64,000 nucleotides of DNA from the NCBI GenBank assembly GCA_951802195.1, contig OX637630.1, positions 744,001 to 808,000 on the forward strand. The letters run 5' to 3'. How positions within the stretch are numbered: the first letter of the stretch is position 1; the number at the start of each line of letters is the position of its first letter. Shown here piece after piece: positions 22,176-33,200 of this stretch. The notes beneath the pieces are model-generated. The model was not told the DNA's origin. It saw nothing but the letters and a program-made list of their open reading frames with translations, and made no database searches. The position numbers were made by a program, and so were the translations under genes. The stretch comes from Tausonia pullulans. Lineage: Eukaryota; Basidiomycota; Tremellomycetes; Cystofilobasidiales; Mrakiaceae.

Positions 22176-25100
22176 TCATGGAGGGCCGCGCTGGGCGGCC
22201 GTGTTCTGGGATCTGAGGATGGCAGGCAGAAGGGGCTTGAGTGGGTTGAGGGCATCAGCTGGGCTGGGCTGGACGAGCGACTCACGAAGTCACCGATCTC
22301 GGAGGCCACAAGGTGGCGGAGGAGGTTGAGGACGAATTGTCGTTCGAAGCCTGGTACGGAGGAGCAGCAGGCGTAAGCGGACGGGATCTTCTTCGATTAA
22401 AAGGGGAGAATATACGCTCACCAGAGTTGATGAACTGGGCAGGGACCTTAGCGGCTTCGCCAGCATCCTGGAAGCCGTCAGAGGGACACCGAAGGAGGTT
22501 GGGTGCAAAAATGGTGGCGAGGTTTCTACGAGATGAGGAGAAGCAGTCAGGCATGAAATTTTCTCTGACAAGAAGAACGAGCGGCGACGCACATCTCGTT
22601 CATCTTGGTCTTGTCCTGATGCTGCAGGAGGAGTTGGAGGAAGGAGACTGTGAAGACGACGACATCGCGATTCACGCTGTATGGACCCAAGCCCGAGTAG
22701 AGGTCAGTCGCCTGACGCAAGGAGCCGTAGATCTAAGCATCTCACGCAGGTAGACTTCGGACCAGGTCGCAGATGGCGTCGGGCTCACTCGCGACAGCAA
22801 GTGCAGCATTGTACTGCAAGAACAGAAGAACCCAGAGTGTGAGCGACTGTTGCGCAATATGGTAATGTCGGTCCGACTAACAGAACTGTGGGGAATGAGC
22901 GGCGCTTGCAGCTCACGAAGCCACAGCTTGAATACGCTCGCCGGAACGTTGGGATCGTCGATGCCGTTCAGCTGGTATTGACCTGGGAAAAAAGGAGTGA
23001 CTCAGCGGGGCGGCAAGGAGAAACCTCTGACATGACGGGACCAGCGCGACCGACCTCGATCGATCCGGTCTTTGAGCATCGCGATGCTGTCCATGTCACC
23101 AGGAACCCTGAAGACACCTTCGGTCGTGATCCCACCCAGCGCGAGTATGGCATTGGCCAGGAACGGGAGCACAATCGGCACCCGGTCGGTGCCGTAGAGC
23201 TCGGCCTGGATCGCCATTGTCTGCTCGATCGTAGAGCCAAAGACGGACGGGTTAAAGGCGGCGCCCATCGCGCTCTCAATCTCCAGGATCGTTGGTGCCT
23301 TGCCCTTGGGAGGCTTGTCGGCGCTCAGTCGATCGAGACAGTCTGTCAAGCATCAGCGACGGTCAGTCAGAACATCTTGGGTGCGAGAGGAAAGGGGAAG
23401 GTTGTCAACTGACGTTTCGCCATGACAGCCACCCGGGCTCCGAGCTCGTCAGCCGAGGCACAGTCCGTGTGGGCGCCTTTGATGAAGCTCCGGAGATGAT
23501 CGGAGAAGTTCTTTGAAGGCGAGAACGTGACGACGACGGCACAGAGTAGTTCCCAACCCTTGAAGACCGCCGTGCTGAGGTAGAAACACGAGTATGGTTA
23601 AGCAAATGTGCAGGAGAAAAAGAGTGCAGTCAGGAGACCAAACGGACAAGTTGGGATTATCCGTGAGCTGTTTGACAATTTGACAGTAGGTCTCATCACG
23701 CATCTCAACGCTCGCAACGCCGACCTGGAGAAGTGCATGTGTGAGCAGTAGCGCTTTGAGAACGAGTCGGAGCAGAGTTCTGCTCACCGAGAGCATCCAT
23801 TGTATCTCCTTGAGCACGACGTTCCTGTCGCTATTGATAAGGCTCGATGACTTGAATGCCGCTGCAGGACCCGCCAGGCCGCCGTTGTGTGATCCGGCCG
23901 ACGACGAAATGACGAGGATTGGGACGTCGACAGACCGGTCGCGCTCACCCATCGCGTGCTGAATGATTTTGAAGATCTTGACGGCTGACGACTTGTACGA
24001 GGAGCTGCCAGACAGCAGCGGGGCGGTGATTGCAGCCTGGAGGAGAACAGCACGGGTCAGAAGGCGAGATGCTTACGTGGCCGCACACTCATCGAAATCT
24101 GACCTTCTGCCACGCCATCATGCGCTCGACCTGATAGCGAGAAAGCCCTCGAGTAGGGAATCAGAGGCGGTTCGAAGAATCTGAAGTTGGACCTTTGATT
24201 CACCGAGACCTTGCGCCTGAACAGGAAGCCGCCCTGTGTGTATGTCTTGGAGAAGTGCGTATCGGCGAACTCCTTGACGCCAAACTCACGGATCTGCTCT
24301 GAGATCGCGACGGGCAACACTGGGTGATGTCTGCGGCAGTGATCGTGTGTTATTAGTGGCCAGAGCATGCGGTCTTGGAGACGTGGAGTATTGCGCACCC
24401 ATGACTGAAGCGCTTCGTGTTGATCGTCGGCCCAACTACGACAGGCCCGCCTTTCAGTGATCCTATGGGCGACATACTCTGAGCGGAAGCTAGAAGCGGG
24501 GGCACTCAGTATCAGCGGCGTGCGGATTGCCTAGACGTCCACGGGCTGCATTCACTCAGGTCGAGCGTGGGGCTGCCGATCGAGCTCATCCTCAGCCGTT
24601 CCAGCTTTGGCCGTCTCGGTGAGGACTCTGCTTCGGGCGTCTTGGATAGCGTAGGCGCGCTGTTCGTCCGCACTCTCGGCGTGCGGTGAGACGCATTGTC
24701 TTGCTTCGACCCGGACGTAAGCGAGGAACTATTTAGGGGGAAGGACGTTGGCGGGGCGGAAAGCTTGGACCGATGTCGTGGTCGGTGTTTTGAGGAGGAT
24801 GGAGACACAACGGCGGAGATGGCCGGCGACGACGCGCGCCGACGTGACTGCGAGCTATAGAGGGTATTGATCTGGATCGAGCTTAGAGGGATGACAAGGT
24901 CGGTATCGGGCCGTGTCCAGCGGGTCTCTTTGGTCTTCGTGCTGAGACACAGAGGAAGGGGCAGTGGAGGGAACAAGGGCGATGAAGGGGGCGTCAGGAT
25001 CCACTCGGTCGTTGGGGTCTCATAAGACATGGCGGATGGATGGGTCGAGAGACATGGCGATTGCTCTATTTCAACGCGAAAGGGGGCAGCGAGGCGAGGC

Positions 25101-25927
25101 GCTCACTGATAGTAGTAGCACAGCCCGTCTCTCGATGGGTCCGACAGCTCCCACCATTGACCGCCCGAGGGGATCGGAAGACTGGGTAAGGATGGCAATC
25201 GTCTTAGCATCGCTACTTCACATCGTGCGATGCCGAAAGAGGACCGGGGCTCTGACACGTAGACGCCATTCGGAGGTAGCCAGCTGCATGCGCCGCTGCT
25301 TGGGTTGGCAAAGAATACGGCCTGGGTCTGGAGGAAGGGAAGGGAAGTCAGTCAGGATGCAGGCCATCCTCGATACCCAGACGTCGGGGCCCACGGCTGA
25401 CCGACCTTGAGATCCTGGAGTGTGACCCAATACTGATCGCTCCACATCTCCTCCTCCTGCCGGAGCAGCTCGAGCTGCCGCTTGAACTCGACCTGCTGAG
25501 CCGGGGTGAGCGAGCTCTCCTCCTCCCCGACGGCACTGAGCCGCTTCCCCAGCTGAACAGGCGCAAACGTGATATTATTCGGCGGCCTCCTCGATGAGGA
25601 CGAGGACGACGGCGTCGCCCGCTCCTTGCCCTTGCCCTTGATCTTGCCGAGGACCTGGTTGTGGCCATGGCCCTGGACGCGGACCCTGAATTTGGGCCGA
25701 GCGGGTACCGCCACAGGCATAGCCATGGGCGTAGGCGTAGGCGACGGCGACGTCGGCGGGGAGCTCTTGGCCTGCGCTGAGACAGGCGTTGAAGGGCCAG
25801 AGGGGTCCGCTGAGGTGCTAGAAGACTTGGGACGACGCTGGCCTCCAGGGCTAGAGCTTGTGCTGCAGCTAGGGCTCGAAGGCGGCGTGCCAGCGCTGAA
25901 GAGCGTCTGGCTGATGGTGGAGAGCAT
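22176..25927 (-). CDS. WW-MyTH4-RhoGAP protein (ARHGAP39/Vilse type)
   Basis: Rho-family GTPase-activating protein with the domain order of animal ARHGAP39. From the start at 25927: a Ser/Pro-rich head (PSSSSSSRRPPNNITFAPVQ), then two WW-like modules built across exons (QYWVTLQDLKTQAVFF ... ACSWLPP, and WWELSDPSRDGLCYYY followed by TKTKETRWTRP), a Ser-rich linker with RTNSAPTLSKTPEAESS, a MyTH4 domain (YKSSAVKIFKIIQHAMGERD, NVVLKEIQWMLSVG, ASVEMRDETYCQIVKQLTDN, KGWELLCAVVVTFSPSKNF), and a RhoGAP domain (VPIVLPFLANAILALGGITT, EGVFRVPGD with the arginine finger, NVPASVFKLWLRELQAPLIP, KTKMNEINLATIFAPNLLRC). Probable role: local Rho/Cdc42 control in polarity, inferred. The C-terminal end at 22176 depends on accepting an intron after GDF; the unspliced frame runs into low-quality sequence. 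Confidence 0.85.
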
Positions 25928-27015
25928 GGACGAGAGCGAGGACGTGGTTCGGAGGTCGATGGGGAAGCTCGAGAAGAAGAAGGAAGCAGTGGGCGGGCGA
26001 AGTGGGGTGAGAAGCTGGAAGGAGGGCGCGTGAAGGGGGACGAGCGCGAGCGTCTAAGCGTGTGGTGCTTCGGGGTGGAGTATAAGTGAAAGTGTATCAA
26101 GAGGCAGCCAGGAGCGGCACTTCGAGAGAAGGGACAAGGGGAGGAACAAGACAGTCAAGGCTCACTTAACAAGCGAGTAATCGAGACAACCTAGGCGAGC
26201 GACCACTAGCTGATCCAGAGGTTCGTTCGCGGCCTAGACGAGATTTAGATCGAATACGTCGCAAGCGGGCGGAGACTGGACAGGAGTCGATGCGGCCGGC
26301 CGAGAGTCGTTCGACGCTGAGGCGATCGAGCACAAAGCCAGGGCGAGAGCCGCCGATCCACAGACAGGTTGCAGGTGGTCGTCGTCAATGTTTGAGGGGA
26401 GAAGGGCGGGGTAGAAAGAAGGAAAGGAAGAATGAAGGGAACAGCAGTTGTCACTCCCCGACCCCGCATCTTCAAGAGCCTCACCCCTCCCCGCGTCCGA
26501 CGCGTCCGAGCGACCGCGCGATCAGCGAGTGAGTCTAAGCAGATACTGGACGAATGAAAGCCACTTTGCGAGGATGGGGACCACATATCTTGAAGGCGCG
26601 GGCAGCGAACAGTGCGAAATTCACCGTAGAACTACAAGCCTTTCTTCTTGTACTTGCTATTTGATTCTACCCGTCAAATCACGCTGGGGCTGGAGGTGAT
26701 GCGCTAGCGGTGGTAGTGGTGCGATGGCTAAGGACTGAGAAGCGCCGGAAGGATTGGCGGCCAACCGTCCGCAGGGGTGACCGTTCAAACGTTCGCCGTG
26801 AGATTTTGTTTTCTCATCTCTTTCCCCTTCCTCTCCACCCTCTTATTCTCCATTCCCCAACCTCCGACTTGTTGTACTCTCCCACCTCCTACCTCCTCTT
26901 CCACGTCCTATTCTTTCTATCGTGGACATCCCTCCCTTCTCATCCCCCTCCCCGTTTCATCTGTAATCTCCCCTCCCCTACCTAGGATCATTCTTCCCTT
27001 CCTCCCTCTCGCTGC
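25928..27015. other. Intergenic region upstream of the RhoGAP gene
   Basis: Promoter and 5' leader of the minus-strand RhoGAP gene on the left. From about 26800 the plus strand becomes strongly C/T-rich and runs into a LINE-like 3' terminus at 27016-27067; that part may be the 3' UTR of an old LINE copy. No gene-like spliced frame was found. Confidence 0.5.
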
Positions 27016-27067
27016 CTCTCATAGAGTCATGCCGTCCTCTACGCTTGATTCCCGACTTAAATCCAAC
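27016..27067 (+). repeat. Old LINE 3' terminus, plus orientation
   Basis: CTCTCATAGAGT, then CCTCTACGCTTGATTCCCGA, then CTTAAATCCAAC match, position by position, the 3' terminal segment of the minus-strand LINE copies (CTCTCATAGGGT ... CTCTACGTATAAC ... GACTTAAATAC). By eye about three quarters of about 50 positions agree, and the strongest block is GACTTAAAT. The A-tail has decayed into a C-rich run. It shares CTTGATYCC with the 62.7-kb remnant, so the two form a second subfamily. Confidence 0.65.
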
Positions 27068-27700
27068 CCCTTCCCCCCTACACTGCAGCTTAAAGGCTCA
27101 ACAACGGTAGTCAACGGGAGGGAGCTTTATGGGGAGAGAGGCGCCCCACAAAAATAAGTAGGTATGGTACAAAGAAATGAGGAGGAGAGGAAGAGAAGGA
27201 CGGAAGGAGTGATGACGAAAGCGCAGGGGAAATAGAGAGAGAAAGGAGGAGTGGAATGATAAAGGAAGAGGGAGACAAGGAGAACACGAGGAACGCACCC
27301 TCACAACCTCCCATCTATCACGACCTTTTTGGGTTGGTTTGTTGTTGGTGTTGTTGTGTACTTTGACTATTTATGTCCGCCCGTAAGCCATCGATGTGTG
27401 GGGGGGGGGGGGGTCGAGGAGGGAGAGTTGCGTGCGGCGACTCTTCTTGGTCCGAGAGATGGGATGGGACTAGCCGAAGGTGGCGGACTAGGCCCGCAGG
27501 TTCAGCAATCGGATTGGGTGCCAAAGGGACACGGCCACTCGGGTACGAACCCAAGATACAATGACCTGAAGCATTGTGTCGCCAGACGAAGCCCATTGTG
27601 CTACGCCCAGGTCCAACCTCTTGAGAGCGAGCTGCACGCTCAGACGGCCATCTCCCGACGAAAGTTGCCTGAATTTGAGACGGACAGGTATCAAGCGAGA
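27068..27700. other. Intergenic sequence left of the LINE array
   Basis: Contains a 14-nt G run (27400-27413) and, on the minus strand around 27530-27612, a tRNA-like A box and B box that do not fold into a convincing tRNA (see findings). No coding signal. Confidence 0.5.
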
Positions 27701-27971
27701 TTTTTTTCTTGTAGTGAAGTCATGAGTTATGCGTAGAGGACGAGGTACCCTTCTGAGCAATGGTGAATGGTAGCTGTATAGATGGAGAGCGAAAATAAAA
27801 GAAGAGTGGAAGAAAAGCAAAAGATGGGTTGGACACAGGCGCATTAGAAAGGGTAAATATCAAGATGGCCAGTTAAATCAAGCGGTGGCTATGATCTAAC
27901 CATATTTTACCACCCCTAACCTGTTTTTCACTCAGGATCGATGGCGGCGCCGGCAGCAGTACCAGCGGACA
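27701..27971 (-). mobile_element. LINE copy 1: short, 5'-truncated, most diverged of the array
   Basis: On the minus strand it begins in the last codons of ORF2 (the region matching GATCGATGGCGGCGCCGGC, just before the ORF2 stop), runs through the 3' UTR and ends in CATGACTT..TACAAGAAAAAAA at 27701. It aligns with copies 2-4 over the 3' UTR (CCATAGCC/CATCTTGATAT/GGTTACC-like blocks) but has the most substitutions, including an interrupted A-tail. Length about 270 bp. No coding capacity. Confidence 0.85.
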
Positions 27972-27974
27972 AAC

Positions 27975-28216
27975 TTTTTTTTTGTATTTAAGTCATGAGT
28001 TATACGTAGAGAACGAGGTAACCCTATGAGAGATGGTGATTCTTAGCTAGATAGAGAGAGAGCGAAAATGAAAGTAGGGGTGGAAGGAAAGCAAACGATG
28101 GTTATGGACATATGCCCATTAGAAAAGGTAAGATATCAAGATGACCAGCTATATCCAGCGGTGGCTATGGTCTAACCATACTTCGCCACCCCTGTCCTGT
28201 TGTTCACCCAGGGGTA
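27975..28216 (-). mobile_element. LINE copy 2: 5'-truncated, 3' UTR only
   Basis: About 240 bp on the minus strand: starts at the ORF2 stop region (CCTGGGTGAACAACAGG), continues through the 3' UTR and ends ACTCATGACTTAAATACAAA with a nine-A tail at 27975. Its tail abuts the truncated 5' end of copy 1 after a short GTTTG. Confidence 0.85.
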
Positions 28217-28220
28217 TGAC

Positions 28221-30007
28221 TTTTTTTTTTTGTATTTAAGTCATGAGTTATACGTAGAGGACGAAGTAACCCTATGAGAGATGGTGATTCGTAGCTAGAT
28301 AGAAGGAAAGCGAAAATGAAAGTAGGGATGGAAGGAAAACAAAAGATGGGTTATGGACATAGGCCCATTAGAAAAGGTAAGATATTAAGATGACCAGATA
28401 CACCAAGCATTGGCGGTGTACCACCAGCCATACTTCCCCACCCCTGACCTGCTTTTCACCCGGGATCATTGGCGGCACCGACAGCAGTACCAGCCATCTG
28501 GCCACTGCCAGCCATCCACCTCGTACTCGCCTGCCAGTGCGTCTGGCGGATTGTGGATGCGATCTTGCGGATCTCCTCGTCCGTGACAGGGTCGAGGGCT
28601 GCGATCTTGCTGTACCTCCGCCTCCGGACGAATCGCCATGTCCGGGCAACAAAGATGCAGTGGAAGAGGAAGACCCCCCTCGGCGGCGACGGTGTCGGGC
28701 AGACAAGCGTCTGGAGGGACGGAGGATGGGAGGGGAGTGAAGGAGAGGCACGCGCTGCCGCAGCCGACCAGATAGCGCGCACGACGGGACACGGCTCGTC
28801 GAAGAGGTGGGGGAAGGACTCCACGGGGGCCGTCAGGCACAGCGCACATCGCTTGGACCTGTTGTGCGGTGTAGCGGTGCCGTCGGCGAGGAATGCCGCA
28901 GCAGTATGCTTTCCTGGGTGGAGACTGTACAGCGAGAAGCGGTGGGCCAAGTCGACGTCTTCGGGCGACGCTCGGGACACGGCCTTGAGCAAGCACCACT
29001 GCCGCTTCCAATCGATCTTGGTAAGCGCCGGGAAGTGGTCCTGCCAGCCCTTTGGGATGATGAGGTCGCGGTTGGCTAGAGTACGACTGTGTGCGCCGTG
29101 GGGCTCACGAGGAACGTTCAGCCGGCCCAGGTTTGTGTGGCCAGGGTGGAGAGCTATCCGCAACTGGCTATCTTTACCGAACGTAGACATCCAGTGGACA
29201 GCGTTCCTCCAGCGGTCTTGATTCCAGTAGCTCATGTCAAAGCTGATTTCTTCGAACCATGCTCGAAGGTAAGCCTGCCATCGCGCAGGAAGAGCTCCTT
29301 GGAGCTTTGTGATGGCATTCCACCAGACGGCTGGGAAGAACCATTGACCTTCCACTGGGGAAAGGAATACGCCTAACCAGCTGAAATTGGCGGGCCGGGG
29401 TCCACTGATGAACTCTCCATCCCTGAAGATGGTGCGAGTCATCATTCTATAAGCCCCTGGGTCAAGGCTCATGGTATGGATGATCCGCTTGCGAATACGG
29501 ATCGATGCGGGAAGCTCCGGTTGGAAGAGCACATCGCCAGCCCACTGGGCGCGCGCTTTGATGAGCCGGAATCGGAGTGGCGTGAAGCCGAAGCCGCCGA
29601 GGTCTCGAGGGGTTTCCAGACGCTCCCTGCTGACGTCGTGGTGTTTCGATCGGTAGAGGGACTTGTAGGCCGTTGCCTCGAGGTCTTCCAGGATATCGTC
29701 TGGGCACGGCAGGAAGCGGTCCAGGTAGATGATCTTCGAGTAGATGTACTGGTTGATGACGTTGCATCGCGCAAGGAGAGGGAGATCGTGCAGCGGGATG
29801 CGAGCAAGACGAGCCTTCAGCTTGCCGATGATCTCTCGCCAGTGAGCAGGCCCGTTGACCGTGCGACCGCATGGAACGCCGAGGAAGTCGAATGAAAGCG
29901 TTTGGACACGCCATTCGTGGTACCTCGTAGGCGCATCCGTCCGGCATGACCCTAGAGGATAGAGGAGTGATTTCTGGTAGTTCAGCTTGCTTGCTGCGGC
30001 TTTCTCC
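28221..30007 (-). mobile_element. LINE copy 3: 5'-truncated, keeps the 3' half of ORF2
   Basis: About 1.79 kb. On the minus strand its 5' end (about 30006) falls inside ORF2, at the codons for EKAAASKLNYQKSLLYPLG just after the reverse transcriptase core. From there the frame is open to the ORF2 stop at 28456, followed by the 3' UTR and an 11-A tail at 28221. Very similar to copy 4; positions 29068-29683 appear identical to 30852-31467 with scattered differences on both sides. Confidence 0.9.
28456..30006 (-). CDS. 3' half of LINE ORF2 in copy 3 (truncated, frame open)
   Basis: Encodes the region downstream of the reverse transcriptase catalytic motif: SFDFLGVPCGRTVNGPAHWR, IIGKLKARLARIPLHDLPLL, INQYIYSKIIYLDRFLPCP, GGFGFTPLRFRLIKARAQWA, and a cysteine/histidine element (RCALCLTAPVE..HLFDEPC) like the zinc-binding domain that follows the RT in many LINEs. 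No start codon of its own, no RT catalytic core and no promoter, so it cannot be functional alone. It shows what this part of ORF2 looks like without the frame change present in copy 4. Confidence 0.85.
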   Translation of the reverse strand, partial: EKAAASKLNYQKSLLYPLGSCRTDAPTRYHEWRVQTLSFDFLGVPCGRTVNGPAHWREIIGKLKARLARIPLHDLPLLARCNVINQYIYSKIIYLDRFLPCPDDILEDLEATAYKSLYRSKHHDVSRERLETPRDLGGFGFTPLRFRLIKARAQWAGDVLFQPELPASIRIRKRIIHTMSLDPGAYRMMTRTIFRDGEFISGPRPANFSWLGVFLSPVEGQWFFPAVWWNAITKLQGALPARWQAYLRAWFEEISFDMSYWNQDRWRNAVHWMSTFGKDSQLRIALHPGHTNLGRLNVPREPHGAHSRTLANRDLIIPKGWQDHFPALTKIDWKRQWCLLKAVSRASPEDVDLAHRFSLYSLHPGKHTAAAFLADGTATPHNRSKRCALCLTAPVESFPHLFDEPCPVVRAIWSAAAARASPSLPSHPPSLQTLVCPTPSPPRGVFLFHCIFVARTWRFVRRRRYSKIAALDPVTDEEIRKIASTIRQTHWQASTRWMAGSGQMAGTAVGAANDPG

Positions 30008-30239
30008 TATGACTTTTTTTTGTATTTAAGTCATGGGTTATACGTAGAGAACGAGGTAACCCTATGAGAGATATCGAGTAGTAGCCAGATAGAGGGAGAG
30101 CGAAAGTAAATAACAGGTAGAAGGAAAGCAATATATGGGTGTGGACATAGGCCCATTAAAGAGATAAGATATTAAGATGACCAGCTACATCAAGCAGTGG
30201 CTATGGACCAGCCATACTTCCCCACCCCAGACCTGCTTG

Positions 30240-33200
30240 TCACCCAGGATCGATGTCGGCGCCGACCGCAGTTCCATCCATCTGGTCCCTGCGAGCTATC
30301 CACCTCGTACTCGACTGCCAGTGTGTCTGCCGGATCATAGACGCGATCTTGCGGATCTCCTCGTCCGTGACAGGATCGAGGGCTGCGATCTTGCTGTACC
30401 TCCGCCTCCGGACGAATCGCCATGTCCGGGCAACAAAGATGCAGTGGAAGAGGAAGACCCCCCTCGGCGGCGACGGTGTCGGGCAGACAAGCGTCTGGAG
30501 GGACGGAGGATGGGAGGGGAGTGAAGGAGAGGCATGCGCTGCCGCAGCCGACCAGATAGCGCCCACGACGGGACACGGCTCGTCGAAGAGGTGGAAGAAG
30601 GACTCAACGGGGGCCGTCAGGCACAGCGCACATCGCTTGGACCTGTTGTGCGGCGTAGCGGTTCCGTCGGCGAGGAATGCCGCAGCAGTATGCTTTCCTG
30701 GGTGGAGACTGTACAGCGAGAAGCGATGGGCCAAGTCGACGTCCTCGGGCGACGCTCGGGACACGGCCTTGAGCAAGCACCACTGGCGCTTCCAGTCGAC
30801 CTTGGTAAGCGCCGGAAAGTGGTCCTGCCAGCCCTTTGGGATGATGAGGCCGCGGTTGGCTAGAGTACGACTGTGTGCGCCGTGGGGCTCACGAGGAACG
30901 TTCAGCCGGCCCAGGTTTGTGTGGCCAGGGTGGAGAGCTATCCGCAACTGGCTATCTTTACCGAACGTAGACATCCAGTGGACAGCGTTCCTCCAGCGGT
31001 CTTGATTCCAGTAGCTCATGTCAAAGCTGATTTCTTCGAACCATGCTCGAAGGTAAGCCTGCCATCGCGCAGGAAGAGCTCCTTGGAGCTTTGTGATGGC
31101 ATTCCACCAGACGGCTGGGAAGAACCATTGACCTTCCACTGGGGAAAGGAATACGCCTAACCAGCTGAAATTGGCGGGCCGGGGTCCACTGATGAACTCT
31201 CCATCCCTGAAGATGGTGCGAGTCATCATTCTATAAGCCCCTGGGTCAAGGCTCATGGTATGGATGATCCGCTTGCGAATACGGATCGATGCGGGAAGCT
31301 CCGGTTGGAAGAGCACATCGCCAGCCCACTGGGCGCGCGCTTTGATGAGCCGGAATCGGAGTGGCGTGAAGCCGAAGCCGCCGAGGTCTCGAGGGGTTTC
31401 CAGACGCTCCCTGCTGACGTCGTGGTGTTTCGATCGGTAGAGGGACTTGTAGGCCGTTGCCTCGAGTTCTTCCAGGATATCGTCTGGGCACGGCAGGAAG
31501 CGGTCCAGGTAGATGATCTTCGAGTAGATGTACTGGTTGATGATGTTGCATCGCGCAAGAAGTGGGAGGTCGTGTAGCGGGATGCGCGCGAGTCGAGCCT
31601 TCAGTTTTTGCCGATGACATCTCGCCAGCAAGCAGGACCGCTGACCGTGCGACCACATGGAACGCCGAGGAAGTCGAATGAAAGCGTTTGGACGCGCCAA
31701 TCGTGGTACATCGTAGGCGCATCCGTCCGGCATGACCCTAGAGGATAGAGGAGTGACTTCTGGTAGTTCAGCTTGCTTGCTGCGGCTTTCTCGTACTCTC
31801 GGAGGCAGACCGTCGCCTCATCGACCTCCGACCAGGTCCGACACCGGATACTTAGATCGTCTGCAAAGAGAAGGACCTTCCGCTCGTGTAGAGGGGACGG
31901 ATTGGCCGGTGGGAGGCGATGGCGGAGCATGCATGCCAGCGGCTCCAGAAGGAGGGCGAAGATCGTCGGTGCCGCGGGATCGCCCTGGCGGACACCAGAC
32001 CGGATGTCGATGGCTTGGCCCATCCATCCGTTGATCATGAGCCGAACAGTCTGAGAGGTCATCGTTGAGGTGATCCACGCAGCGGCGCGCGGACCGAACC
32101 CCATGTGGCGGAGGCAGGGGCCAACAAAGTCGTGCGATACTCTGTCGTATGCCTTCTCAAAGTCGACCTGGGCGAGGACGCCAGGCAAAAGGTCTTCGTC
32201 GTCAATGGCGAGCTGGAGAGAGGAGATGTTGCGACCCGAGTCACGGCCAGGGAGGAAGCCTGTCTGGTCCCCGTCGATGAGGGAGTCCACGACGGTGAGC
32301 AGGCGGCTGTTGATGGCAAGGGAGAAGATGCGAGCGTCAACGTTGATGAGCGAGATCGGACGGTAGTTGGCAATCTGGTCGCGATCTCCCTTCTTCTTGA
32401 AGATCAGATGGATATGGGCCTCGCGCTGTGAGGCGGATCGGAGGCCTGTCTCCGGGACGAGGTTCAGCAGACTGAGGAGGATCGGGCCGACGACAGCCCA
32501 TGTGGCCTGGTAGAACTCGACGGGGATCCCGTCGCTTCCTGGTGTCTTGTTACGGTTCGATCTGAACGTGGCCCGCCTGAGCTCGTCCAGTTCGAAGGGT
32601 TTCTCGAGGGTCCGACTCTGGGAGTTGTCGAGTGTGTTGGTGACATATCGGAGGACGTTGGCGTGCTCGGCGGCTGGCGTCGTCTTGGTCTCATAGAGAG
32701 TTGTGTAGAAGGCGTGTGCTGTAGCTAGAATGTTCTCGTTGTTTGCGATGGCTGCGGCCGCTGGGTTGTTGAGTGGCCGCAGGGCTGCGATAGTGTCGGC
32801 CTGGCGGACGATCTTGAGTCGCTGCTTGACGGCATACTCGCTTGTGTTGGCTGGTTCGAGGTGGGCTCGAAGAGCGTGGCCATGGAGGATCGACCTGTGT
32901 GGATCCCCGCCTGACACTCTGCTCATTCGGGCGAGGTGTCTTGAGATGTCTGACGCGTGATCCGCTATCTGAAGCTTGGTCTCGTCCCAGGCCTCGAAGG
33001 GGTCCCTGATCTCGGTGAGCGCATCTTGGTACCACTTGGGAACGTGGTAGAGGAAGTACTCAACAAAACCGGTAATCTTCAGAAGGTGTGTTCCGATCTT
33101 GTACGATCCGGGACCGTGCTCTATTGCACCGGGGAAGGTGAGGCTGAGTGCGATCGGCTTGTGGCTAGAGTAGAGATGGCCGGTCGGGCGTGGCAGGAAG

